64,000 bases of DNA from the NCBI GenBank assembly GCA_035625025.1, contig DASPQJ010000040.1, positions 10,910-74,909 on the forward strand, written 5' to 3'. Source of the DNA: Bog-793 sp035625025. GTDB lineage: Bacteria; Actinomycetota; Acidimicrobiia; Acidimicrobiales; Bog-793. Both the position numbers and the translations under genes were made by a program. The notes beneath the pieces are model-generated. The model searched no databases and was not told the origin of the DNA. It saw nothing but the letters and a program-made list of their open reading frames with translations. This document shows, piece by piece, positions 36,698 through 45,704 of the stretch. Each line of letters begins with the position of its first letter. Position 1 is the stretch's first letter.

Positions 36698-36701
<4 letters not shown>
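34797..36701 (+). CDS. dnaG: DNA primase
   Basis: The 634-residue primase lays RNA primers at the fork. The CHC2 zinc site is C38, H41, C59 and C62 (CPFH, CFGC). The TOPRIM core has VVCEGYTDVIGFH and LCFDADAAGQAAA. The C-terminal third, which binds the DnaB helicase, is variable as expected. GTG start. rpoD overlaps its stop (ATGA), giving the conserved dnaG-rpoD macrodomain. Confidence 0.96.
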
Positions 36702-37843
<1,142 letters not shown>

Positions 37844-38490
37844 CCCGCTCGGTCCGATCCCTCGCCGATTTAGCGCGAGTTCGACAGCACTCCTTTCGTC
37901 GTGGTGTGCCAAACGTATCCGCGACTCAGTCGTGACAGGTCGGCGTCGTCGCCAGGAACGTCTCGTCGACAGGCGTAGGAGGCTACTGCGAAACTCTGCC
38001 CAACGGGTCGGTGTAGTTTCGAGTGACGCTGTGTCGCGCGAAGCCAGAGGGAGTCGTCTTCTCGCCCCTGTCGATGACGCGATGAATGGCGCGGGCACAC
38101 ATTGGCGCGGCTCGAGGCCGCGGCGTTCCTCGTGCGTCTCTCCTCGACAACGGATGCGCCTGAATCCGTCGAGCGTCATCGGTCCGACCGGGCTCTGGCA
38201 GGCGCTTTCGCCCCCCCCATCGGCGCCGTGACGATCGCGACGACGAAACCGAAGGTGCAAGGTCCGTCAGAACTGGTCCGATCCGGGTGGCGGGTTATGC
38301 CGTTGCCAGACGGGATGTCACGGGGCCATGCCGGAGCCATTGGGTTCCCTGCGGCGCGGTGACGCCACCGCCGCCAGACCACAGCGGAACAAGGCAAAAG
38401 GAAGGAAACGCCCCAGGCACGGGCCTCAAACGGTAAACGAGCGACGCTTCGCAGAGGTTCCTGAACAACGAGCAAGGGGGATAGACCGAG
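37844..38490. other. Intergenic region between rpoD and the SatP-type transporter
   Basis: About 650 bases without a convincing gene on either strand. Open frames of 75-140 residues occur but have no recognisable domain, no ribosome site and arginine/serine-rich composition typical of non-coding frames in GC-rich DNA. The end contains AAGGGGG before the transporter start, so its leader and promoter lie here. Confidence 0.4.
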
Positions 38491-39099
38491 ATGTCGAACC
38501 AAATCGCAAGCCCGAGTGACGGTGGTACCCCGCGGCAATCGGCGCCGGTGGGCGACCCGAGTCCGCTCGGGTTCGCGGGGTTTGCCGCGACACTGTTCCT
38601 ACTGGGCCTGGTCTACGCACAGGTGTTGAGCGGAAAGGCCACGTACGTCGTTCTGCCGCTCGCGTTGGTTTACGGAGGCGTCGCCGAACTTCTCGCCGGC
38701 ATGTGGGAGTTCAGACGAGGGAACACCTTCGGTGCTGTTGCCTTCACCTCGTACGGCGCCTTTTGGATCACGTACTTCGTCCTCAACCAGTACTTCGGAT
38801 CAGCTGCCACCGCCTACCAGGCGATCGGCTACCTCCTCCTCACCTGGACGATCTTCACGGCCTACATGCTCATCGCCTCGATGCGGACGAACGGCGCCGT
38901 GTTTCTCGTCTTCCTGACTCTGACGATCACCCTCGCCGTCTTCACGGCGGGTGAATTCGACCACAATGTCAACATCCTGAAAGGCGGTGGAATCGTCGCG
39001 ATCATCACCGCGGCGCTCAGCTGGTACGCGTCGCTTGCCGGTGTCGTCAACACGACGTGGAAAAAGCGCATCCTCCCGGTCTGGCCGCTTGATAGCTAA
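38491..39099 (+). CDS. Acetate/succinate uptake protein, GPR1/FUN34/YaaH (SatP) family
   Basis: A 202-residue integral membrane protein with six predicted helices. PSPLGFAGFAATLFLLGL is the family's N-terminal NPxPLG-like motif, and YGGVAELLAGMWEFRRGNTF with SYGAFWITYF are its central conserved blocks. SatP proteins import acetate or succinate with protons, and related proteins conduct ammonium/acetate. AAGGGGG lies about ten bases before ATG. No acetyl-CoA synthetase or acetate kinase gene is adjacent. Substrate is inferred from family. Confidence 0.85.
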   Translation: MSNQIASPSDGGTPRQSAPVGDPSPLGFAGFAATLFLLGLVYAQVLSGKATYVVLPLALVYGGVAELLAGMWEFRRGNTFGAVAFTSYGAFWITYFVLNQYFGSAATAYQAIGYLLLTWTIFTAYMLIASMRTNGAVFLVFLTLTITLAVFTAGEFDHNVNILKGGGIVAIITAALSWYASLAGVVNTTWKKRILPVWPLDS

Positions 39100-39341
39100 T
39101 CGGCGACGCTGCCAACTGAGCACCAGAAGGGTCCGGAGACAGTTGAGCGCCGCCGGCGCGCCGTCCGGCGGACCCTTAACCGGATCGGTCTCCCGCCGAC
39201 CACCCATCGTGACCAGCAGGATTCTCGTCATTCCCGCGATTCTCCTCAGACGAAGTCACCGTCGGTATCGGACAGCCGCCGGAACGCGATCCAGGACCGA
39301 TCGCCGCGAGCTGTGCACGCTGCTAACGTGCCGTCGTTCGA

Positions 39342-39414
39342 TCCGGGGTAGCTCAATTGGCAGAGCACGCGGCTGTTAACCGTGTGGTTGAGAGTTCGAG
39401 TCTCTCCCCCGGAG
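39342..39414 (+). tRNA. tRNA-Asn (GTT anticodon)
   Basis: Acceptor TCCGGGG pairs with CCCCGGA; D arm GCTCAATTGGCAGAGC; anticodon loop CTGTTAA with GTT; T arm GAGAG-TTCGAGT-CTCTC-like. Discriminator is G and CCA is not encoded. Confidence 0.96.
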
Positions 39415-39484
39415 CCGTGGACCGGATGGACGAGACGTTGCTCAGTCGTCCATCCGGGCGACAAGTCTCCTTGCAGACATGAAA

Positions 39485-39515
39485 CACCGGTGCCAGGCAC
39501 AGCCCGGCACCGGTG
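39485..39515 (+). terminator. Perfect 10-bp stem-loop after tRNA-Asn
   Basis: CACCGGTGCC at 39485-39494 and GGCACCGGTG at 39506-39515 form a perfect 10-bp stem with an 11-base loop. Only a weak CCATTTG follows, so it is an imperfect intrinsic terminator. It lies between tRNA-Asn and the convergent secreted-protein gene and could end transcription from either side. Confidence 0.5.
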
Positions 39516-39546
39516 CCATTTGATGAGTCTCGTCGACTAACGACAG

Positions 39547-40122
39547 CTACGACTGGATGATCACTGGGCAGTCCCAGGTGCCCGAGATCGTCACATTTCC
39601 CGCGTTCGCCTTGCCGCTGCCGTTGTCGTACGACATCTTGTAGGTGGCCGCGCCCTTCTGGTTGCCGACGGTGATCTTGCCCGATGACGCGAAGAAACCG
39701 AGATTGGTGGAGCCGCCGGGAATGACAGGCTGCAGGCTGGCACCGTACGCCGAAGTCTGAGACAGTCCCTTCTGGACCATGTTCGTGCCGCCCTCTGTTG
39801 CTGAGGCGAGGAAGATCCAGGTGCTGTAGCTGAGGCCGGACAACTTGCCGTGGAGGGTCGCGTCAATTGAGGCACCTCCCAGCCCCGGCATGTGCCGACC
39901 GTTCGTCAGCGAACAGTTCCTCACCGGGTCGGACAACGTGAGGGTGCCGTGGTACTTCCCTGTGACCGTAAAGGTGGTCGTGGGACCACCTTTCGAAGGA
40001 GACTTCGCGGCGCTGGCAATTCCGCCACCTACTGCGCCGAGAAAGACGGCACCAACCAAGAGCGCGGCGCCGGCAATACGCATCCTCGGGTCTACCCGCC
40101 TACCGCTGACGTTGAACAGCAT
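39547..40122 (-). CDS. Secreted protein of unknown function, paralogue A
   Basis: The 191-residue protein starts at ATG 40122 behind GGAGGAGG. The N-terminus has a basic patch and a hydrophobic stretch (IAGAALLVGAVFLGAVGGGI) followed by an Ala-containing cleavage region, so export by Sec is likely. The mature part is rich in Gly, Ser and Thr and probably beta-structured: FTVTGKYHGTLTLSD, GKLSGLSYSTWIFLAS, SGKITVGNQKGAATYKMSY, VTISGTWDCP. Two cysteines (NCSL; WDC) are shared with its neighbour and may form a disulfide. I do not recognise the family. It is clearly related to the next gene (about 40% by eye over the mature part). Confidence 0.75.
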   Translation of the reverse strand: MLFNVSGRRVDPRMRIAGAALLVGAVFLGAVGGGIASAAKSPSKGGPTTTFTVTGKYHGTLTLSDPVRNCSLTNGRHMPGLGGASIDATLHGKLSGLSYSTWIFLASATEGGTNMVQKGLSQTSAYGASLQPVIPGGSTNLGFFASSGKITVGNQKGAATYKMSYDNGSGKANAGNVTISGTWDCPVIIQS

Positions 40123-40589
40123 GGCCTCCTCCGAACCTGTTGTGACCGGCGATTGATTCTCTGCCGCCCTGTTGCACGAATCATAGCCTTTCACTTGGAA
40201 CTCAAGAATCACGTGCGGTGAGAATTGGCCTCAGCGGCGGTGACACCGTGCGGCGTCTCGCGGGCTTGTCGCCGTCTGTCGGGTGGACCAGTGATTTCCC
40301 CGAAGTCTCTGCCGAGTAATCGCCCCTGAGAAAAGGACTTGAAGACGCGGCCCGGTGAGAGAAGGTGTCACCCGCCGTTTGCCGTCCCGAGTGTGGAGCC
40401 GAGATGCCCCGTCAGGGCCGGATCGGGCCGCCGGCACAATCGCCCAACCCGCCCCGGAGCCTCTCAGCACCCGATGCACGAGAAACCCTCCCAGGGAGCC
40501 AACGCGGTATCAGGCACGAGTCCCCCGTCTTTCTCGATCCCGGACACTGGCGACGCCTCGTCACGAGCTGGCGCGACGACCAACAATCG
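40123..40589. other. Spacer between the two secreted paralogues
   Basis: About 470 bases. No plausible gene is seen on either strand. It must carry the promoter of paralogue A on the minus strand, and its low similarity to the genes argues against a third decayed copy. Confidence 0.4.
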
Positions 40590-41144
40590 CTACGCGGAGG
40601 AAACCCCAGTGCAGTTCCACCTGCCGGAGACAATCACGGTCCCGTCGTTGGGTTCGCCACTTCCGTTGTTGAAAACCATCTTGTACGTCGCCGAGCCGGT
40701 CCTGCCACCGATAGTGATCTTTCCCGATCTCGCCGAAAACCCCGTGCTCGAACTCATCATGTTGCCTACGGGAACAAGTCCAACGCTGTACTGCGAAATC
40801 GGTGTGAGGTCGTTCTGGGTCAGTGTGCCGGTTTTCGGCTCGACGGCGAGAAAGGTCCAGGTCCTCCAGCTGAGGCCCGACAACTTGCCCTTGAGGATCA
40901 ACTCGAGTGTCACGGTTCCCGGCAACCTGACAATCATGCAGTTCTCCGCCGGGTCGGACATCTTCAGGCTGCCGCCGTACGTCCCGGTGACGATGAAGGT
41001 GTTCGTCTCTGCTCGGCGCGCCCCGGACGCGGCATCGCCCAGGACGTTGACACCCAGAGTCGCGAGAGCCGTGGCACTTACGAGCAGCGCGATGCCCGCG
41101 GTGCGCGTCCTGGGGCGTGTCGGCCGACCGCCGACTTTGCGCAT
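40590..41144 (-). CDS. Secreted protein of unknown function, paralogue B
   Basis: The 184-residue protein starts at ATG 41144 with an excellent GAGGAGG ribosome site. A signal peptide (TAGIALLVSATALATLGVNV) precedes a mature domain collinear with paralogue A: FIVTGTYGGSLKMSD, GKLSGLSWRTWTFLAV, SGKITIGGRTGSATYKMVF, VIVSGRWNCT. The conserved cysteine pair is again NC and WNC. Each copy has its own ribosome site and spacer, so they are a tandem duplication rather than a fused gene. Family and role are unknown; a surface or exported binding protein is one possibility. Confidence 0.75.
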   Translation of the reverse strand: MRKVGGRPTRPRTRTAGIALLVSATALATLGVNVLGDAASGARRAETNTFIVTGTYGGSLKMSDPAENCMIVRLPGTVTLELILKGKLSGLSWRTWTFLAVEPKTGTLTQNDLTPISQYSVGLVPVGNMMSSSTGFSARSGKITIGGRTGSATYKMVFNNGSGEPNDGTVIVSGRWNCTGVSSA

Positions 41145-41507
41145 CGAGACCTCCTCGAATTCGGCAACTGACGGGTCATTTGTGAAATCGGTCCGACGAC
41201 CTGGAAGGTAATTCTCCGTTCGTGACGCGTCGCGCCCGTCATGATGCCACCGAGGTGACGACCGTCGCGGTCGTGGGTTCGACACGCGGCGTAACTCCCG
41301 ATCGCGGAACACCCGTCCCCGCACCGGAGTATTCCGGCGGGGCAGACAGAACGCAACGGAGCCGGCTTCGCCGCGCCCTTTTTCCTGCCGGTCAGGGTCC
41401 AGGCGCGAAAACGCCATTTCTCGTCGTCGAATGACTTCTCCCCCGACGAGGCGGCGGAGCCGGTACGGTCCAGGTGTGGCGAACCCATCGACAACGGGGA
41501 GGCGACA
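41145..41507. other. Divergent intergenic region before cysE
   Basis: About 360 bases between the divergent paralogue B and cysE. No gene or known regulatory RNA is seen. Promoters for both directions should lie here, and GGGGAGG six bases before the cysE GTG is its ribosome site. Confidence 0.4.
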
Positions 41508-42116
41508 GTGTTCGACGCTCTGAAGGTCGCCTATCGCAAGGATCCGGCGCTGCACGGTGTGCACGCGTTCGAGGTCATTCTCTACCAGGGCATCTGGGCA
41601 ATCTGGTCGTATCGGCTCGCCCACGCCCTCCAGAAGATTCATCTGCCCTTCTTCCCCCGTCTCATCTCCCAGCTCGCAAGGCTTTTCACGGGGATTGAGA
41701 TCCATCCCGGAGCGGTGATCGGCAAGAGGTGCTTCATCGACCACGGTGCGGGTGTCGTGATCGGCGAGACGGCAGTGCTCGGTGACGACGTCATGCTCTA
41801 CCAGGGCGTCACCCTTGGCGGCCATGGCTGGTGGACGGACGCCAAGGGCGCGAAACGTCACCCGACGATCGGCAACAACGTCACGCTCGGCGTCGGGTGC
41901 TCCGTGCTGGGCCCGGTCGTCGTCGGCGAGGACAGCCGGATCGGTCCGCACGCGCTCGTGGTCGACGACGTGCCGGCGCGCTCAATCGTGGTCGTGGAAA
42001 GGGGCCATTGCGTCACGCTCAGCAGAGCACGCTTCAAAGAACCGGAAGACGAGGAGCGTCTCCCTGCCACGTGGATGACGGGTGAGGGAGAGGAGAGGCC
42101 TGATGGCACTGCATGA
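41508..42116 (+). CDS. cysE: Serine O-acetyltransferase
   Basis: The 202-residue enzyme makes O-acetylserine from serine and acetyl-CoA. It has a short helical N-domain (YRKDPALHGVHAFEVILYQG) and a left-handed beta-helix: IEIHPGAVIGKRCFIDHGAG, VIGETAVLGDDVMLYQGVTL. GTG start after GGGGAGG. The start of the broken cysK gene overlaps its end, as in many cysE-cysK operons. The gene itself is intact, although its metabolic partner here is not. Confidence 0.95.
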   Translation: MFDALKVAYRKDPALHGVHAFEVILYQGIWAIWSYRLAHALQKIHLPFFPRLISQLARLFTGIEIHPGAVIGKRCFIDHGAGVVIGETAVLGDDVMLYQGVTLGGHGWWTDAKGAKRHPTIGNNVTLGVGCSVLGPVVVGEDSRIGPHALVVDDVPARSIVVVERGHCVTLSRARFKEPEDEERLPATWMTGEGEERPDGTA

Positions 42117-43021
42117 TGATGTGACCGAGCTATCGGTCGAACGCCGCTCGTCGAACTCCACCGTTTCGCGGCCGATATTCCCGTGGGACTCATCGCCAAA
42201 CTCGAAAACGCGAATCCCGGTGGAAGCGTCAAGGACCGCATCTCTTTGGCGGTGATCCGTGCCGCAAAGACCTCTGGCGAGCTCTCCCCAACGGCACGAT
42301 CGTCGAGCCGACGAGTGGCAATACGGGGATCGGGCTTGCCATGGTCGCGGCCACCAAGGGCTACGGCACCATCTTCACGATGCCGGAGAGCAGGAGCGTC
42401 GAACGGCGAAGGATCATCGCCGTCTACGGCGCCCGCATCGTCCTCACGCCTGCCGCAGACGGGATGCGCGGCGCGGTCGAAGAGGCGCGCCGGCTCTCCG
42501 CCGAACACGGCTGGTACATCTCGCAGCAGTTCGAGAACCCGGCGAACCCGAGGTGCACCGGCGTACGACGGCCCTCGAGATCTGGAACGACCTCGACGGT
42601 CGGCTCGACGCCTTCGTTGCCGGCGTTGGCACCGGCGGCGCGATCACCGGTGTTGGACGGGTCTGGAAGAATCGCAGCTCGTCGATCCTCGTCGTGGCCG
42701 TCGGGCCCGAGGAATCACCCGTCCTTTCCGGCGGCTCGCCAGCTCCTCATCGAATCCAGGGCATCGGAGCCGGTTTCGTCCCGGCGATCCTCGACACCGC
42801 CGTCTTCGACGAGGTCGTGTGGGTCAGCGGGTCCGACGCCGCGGAGGCGAGCAGGCGACTCGCCCGAACCGAGGGCATCCTCGTCGACGTCTCGAGCGGG
42901 GCGGCCCTGGGCGCGGCCACCCGGGTCGCCGAGCGTCCGGAACTGGCAGGCAGACCGTCGTCGTCGTCCCGGAGACCGGAGATCGGTACCTCAGCACTGG
43001 CCTTTTCGACACTGACGCTGA
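42103..43021 (+). pseudogene. cysK: Frameshifted cysK (O-acetylserine sulfhydrylase)
   Basis: The gene starts at ATG 42103 (MALHDDVTEL) and continues in three frames: IGRTPLVELHRFAADIPVGL, NPGGSVKDRISLAVIRAA (with the PLP lysine), VEPTSGNTGIGLAMVAATKG, MPESRSVERRRIIAVYGA, TTALEIWNDLDGRLDAFVAG, VGTGGAITGVGRV, IQGIGAGFVPAILDTAVFDE, and PETGDRYLSTGLF. CysK converts O-acetylserine and sulfide to cysteine. I find four frame changes (near 42130, 42289, 42551, 42955), each repaired by one inserted base, and no damage to conserved residues. So this is either a very recent pseudogene or a gene hit by sequencing or assembly deletions. Confidence 0.85.
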
Positions 43022-43123
43022 TCGACGCCCGGCGCGGTCGATGGCTGTTTTCGAACCGCGGCTTGCACGAGGTCCTCGCAACCTATCTGCAGGTGGCAGA
43101 GTGTCGAAAGCAGTGTGCGGTGC

Positions 43124-43196
43124 GGGGCCGTAGCTCAGTGGTCAGAGCAGGGGACTCATAATCCCTGGGTCGCAGGTTCGATCCCTGCCGGCCCCA
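43124..43196 (+). tRNA. tRNA with CAT anticodon (elongator Met, or Ile2)
   Basis: Acceptor GGGGCCG pairs with CGGCCCC; anticodon stem AGGGG/ CCCT-type with loop CTCATAA; T arm GCAGG-TTCGATC-CCTGC; discriminator A. It lacks the mismatched first pair of initiator tRNA. Elongator Met and lysidine-modified Ile2 cannot be separated reliably by eye. Confidence 0.9.
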
Positions 43197-43219
43197 CCGT
43201 TTTCTTGTATGACCACGCC

Positions 43220-43262
43220 CTTGGTTTCAGCGAGGTCGTTGCGTCGACCGGCTGAAACCAAG
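43220..43262. repeat. Perfect 11-bp inverted repeat downstream of the CAT tRNA
   Basis: CTTGGTTTCAG at 43220-43230 and CTGAAACCAAG at 43252-43262 are exact reverse complements with a 21-base loop. No T run follows. It may terminate the tRNA transcript or be a protein-binding palindrome. Confidence 0.6.
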
Positions 43263-43497
43263 CCTGACGCGTGACAGATCGATAACGCCTGATCTGGAAC
43301 GCAGTAACGGGTGATCCGTGACGCGCCTTCGGTTGACGCCTCAGCAATGCGTCCGTCAGCGAACTCAGCGCCCGACCCGATGGCCGGTGCAGGCGATTCA
43401 GAAGACTTGCCCGTCCGTCTTCATTTCCGTCTGATTCCGCTGAGATCGGCTCGGGTTCGCCACGTTCGGGTGCGCGGGCGCGCGGCCGCGCGCCCCC

Positions 43498-44094
43498 TCA
43501 AATGGCCCGAAACCGTGCCGCGTACTGCCAAGTGCCACCTTGGCGGTCCATGAACGCGAAGCCGTGGTGGTAGAACTGTCGACGAAGCTTCGGAAAAGCG
43601 ATGAAGTCAGCATCCCGGCGGGTTTCGACCACCGTGACGATGCCGCCGGGAGCGAGCACACGGCGGATCTCCTCCAAACAGGAATCCCGCTTACGGACTT
43701 CCCCCAGCACCGTCGCAAGGAGAACGGCGTCGAAACATGCCGCTCGCAACGGCAGCGCAGAAGCCTCACCGACAAGGTAGAGCACGTTGGATCGCGCGAC
43801 GAGGCGCTTCCGGGCGTGGAGGAGCATGGGGAACTGTAGATCGACGAGCACGACACTCCCGTGCGACACCGCCTCGGCGAGAAAGGGACTAAAAAAGCCC
43901 GGTCCGCAGCCCAGCTCCAGCACTTTCTGTCCAGGTGTAAGCACCATCGCGCCGACAGTGCGACGGGGCGGCTGGACGAGACGACGCAACGGGTTTACCA
44001 GCGAGCGCGCGTGCACCGCCGGGAAGACCCTGCCACGCCGCATGCCCTGTTTCGGACCTGGTCCAGTGTCCACTGTCACACCTCTTTGCTGCAC
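43498..44094 (-). CDS. SAM-dependent methyltransferase (class I)
   Basis: The 198-residue protein has the SAM motif VLELGCGPGFF, a motif II-like VVLVDLQFPML with the acidic ribose-binding residue, and a post-I segment GEASALPLRAACFDAVLLAT followed by EEIRRVLAPGGIVTVVE. This is the UbiE/Methyltransf_11 pattern. The start could also be a GTG about six codons in. No partner gene points to a substrate, so it could be a small-molecule, lipid or protein methylase. It is convergent with the CAT tRNA. Confidence 0.85.
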   Translation of the reverse strand: MQQRGVTVDTGPGPKQGMRRGRVFPAVHARSLVNPLRRLVQPPRRTVGAMVLTPGQKVLELGCGPGFFSPFLAEAVSHGSVVLVDLQFPMLLHARKRLVARSNVLYLVGEASALPLRAACFDAVLLATVLGEVRKRDSCLEEIRRVLAPGGIVTVVETRRDADFIAFPKLRRQFYHHGFAFMDRQGGTWQYAARFRAI

Positions 44095-44418
44095 CAGAAC
44101 TGGACAGGTGTCACAGCAGAATCATGCTCTCAGGTTGAGCCGCCAGCGGACACCTCACCGATGCTTCAGACCTCAGCGGCTCCTCGTCGTCTGCGAAGAT
44201 CCCACGGCGACTCCGACGGGAGATCTCGAAGGTGGTCGAACAGACCTCCCGGTTTCCTTTCGCGGGTTCCACGCCACCGACGAAGATCCTTCCACCTCTA
44301 GCCTCCGGGCACGCGATCTCGTTTGCTGGTAGCAACGCAACGTCTCTGGGTTCAGCCTCTAAGGGTCTGGTTGGAACGTCGCTCGGGGTTGTTTCAGAAA
44401 CAGGGCTGACGCGACCCG
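44095..44418. other. Intergenic region upstream of the methyltransferase
   Basis: About 320 bases with no supported gene. Its composition is less GC-rich than neighbouring coding sequence. It separates the methyltransferase from the RDD gene on the same strand. Confidence 0.35.
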
Positions 44419-44970
44419 CTACGCCGCCCGAGGCTGCAAGACCTTGTCCGGATCGTGGAGCACGACTGTGCCGCCGATGAGGTCGTGGAGACACCTGTGG
44501 TCGCTTCGCGAGAGAAACACGACGAACGACACAAGCTCGGTGATCCACCCGAAAATGCCCTCGGCGATGCCCCCGATGATCTCGCGCAGCGCCATCCTCC
44601 ACCAACCCGCGACGCGCGAATCTTCCGGCTGCCAGCAGCGCATCCCCAGCACCTGCAGTGCCGGCGTCTGACCGCGCCCCCAGACGATCAATCCCCAGAC
44701 GAGGTAGCCAAGGCCAAGCGTGGCAATCGACAACGGAATCGCCAGGAACCAGGCACCGATGCGTCGACCGACACCGGCCAGAGTCACGCCCTCGGGCAAG
44801 GTGAGGCCGCTTGCCGGGTCGAAGTACGCCCCCGGAGGACCGCCCACGGACCCCGGTCCCCCATAGCCGCGCCCGGACGCGCAAGCCGGCCACGGATTGT
44901 GGTAGCTCCCGAACGGCGGGGAATCGCCTGGCGAGGGCTGCGGAGCGTTCGGATCAGGTGGCTGAGTCAT
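44419..44970 (-). CDS. RDD-family membrane protein
   Basis: The 183-residue protein begins with a Pro/Gly/Ser-rich cytoplasmic tail (TQPPDPNAPQPSPGD). The RDD domain starts VTLAGVGRRIGAWFLAIPLS, where the usual Arg-Asp-Asp is replaced by RRIGAW. Then come helices, GQTPALQVLGMRCWQPEDSR, and the conserved C-terminal LSRSDHRCLHDLIGGTVVLH. RDD proteins are small integral membrane proteins, some linked to Na+/H+ exchange or to other transport; the function here is unknown. ATG 44970 is preferred because the upstream extension is not conserved. Confidence 0.8.
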   Translation of the reverse strand: MTQPPDPNAPQPSPGDSPPFGSYHNPWPACASGRGYGGPGSVGGPPGAYFDPASGLTLPEGVTLAGVGRRIGAWFLAIPLSIATLGLGYLVWGLIVWGRGQTPALQVLGMRCWQPEDSRVAGWWRMALREIIGGIAEGIFGWITELVSFVVFLSRSDHRCLHDLIGGTVVLHDPDKVLQPRAA

Positions 44971-45140
44971 AGATTTCGACGCCCAGGTGCACTGCGCCAA
45001 ACCTAATGGAAACTCGAACTCGACGATGGATCCGTGCGACGGAACTGGAAAACAGGTCAGCGGCCAATGACACTTCTCGTCCCGTGCCGGAACTGCCAAC
45101 TGCAAGCACTTCGCCGATCACCCAATGAGAAACGACACGG

Positions 45141-45641
45141 CTAACTGACCCCGACGAGCCGCGGCGTGAGGAGCCACCGCAACGCCCCTGTCTCGGCTGC
45201 GACGTCGGACCAGAGCTCCACGTCAAAATCCACCCGGGCGAGCGCCGCGGTCGGCATGATGACGTGCCCCCCGCCGATCAGGTGCGCGATCGCCTCAGAA
45301 CAAGTCGGTTCGTGGCCGACGACGAGCAGCACGTCAGTCGAGTCAACCTCGGCCCGGATCTCGCCGACGAGGGCCTCGAGCCCCAGCCCGTAGAGCTGAT
45401 CCGAGTCGCGCACGGGACACCGCCACTTCCCGGCTTCCATCGCCCGCGTGAGCGTCTCGACCACCCGTTTGGCTGGCGACCGGATCGCGCTGTCCGGGAT
45501 ATTCCCCGTTTCGGCGATGAACCGACCGATCGCGTCGGCGCTGCGCCGACCCCGAGCCGAGAGCGGTCGGTCGGTATCGGGCTCATCGGGTCCGTGGGAC
45601 CAGTCGGACTTGGCGTGTCGCAGGACAAGGAGGATGCGCAT
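45141..45641 (-). CDS. SixA-like phosphohistidine phosphatase
   Basis: The 166-residue histidine-phosphatase fold enzyme has the catalytic RHAK near residue 8 (LLVLRHAKSDWS), DRPLSARGRRSADAIG, and the second catalytic histidine in VVGHEP. SixA removes phosphate from His of phosphotransfer proteins in E. coli; actinobacterial relatives have uncertain targets. It follows the Liv ATPase gene on the same strand after 63 bases and may be co-transcribed. Confidence 0.88.
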   Translation of the reverse strand: MRILLVLRHAKSDWSHGPDEPDTDRPLSARGRRSADAIGRFIAETGNIPDSAIRSPAKRVVETLTRAMEAGKWRCPVRDSDQLYGLGLEALVGEIRAEVDSTDVLLVVGHEPTCSEAIAHLIGGGHVIMPTAALARVDFDVELWSDVAAETGALRWLLTPRLVGVS

Positions 45642-45704
45642 GGGCCATTCTTGCTCGCACGCGGCCGCCGCCGGGGCGCAAACGAACGCTGGGCGCCCAG
45701 CCGC

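Noticed and set aside
37844..38490. Candidate genes of 75-140 residues between rpoD and the transporter
   Set aside because: Frames on both strands overlap each other and lack any recognisable domain or ribosome site.
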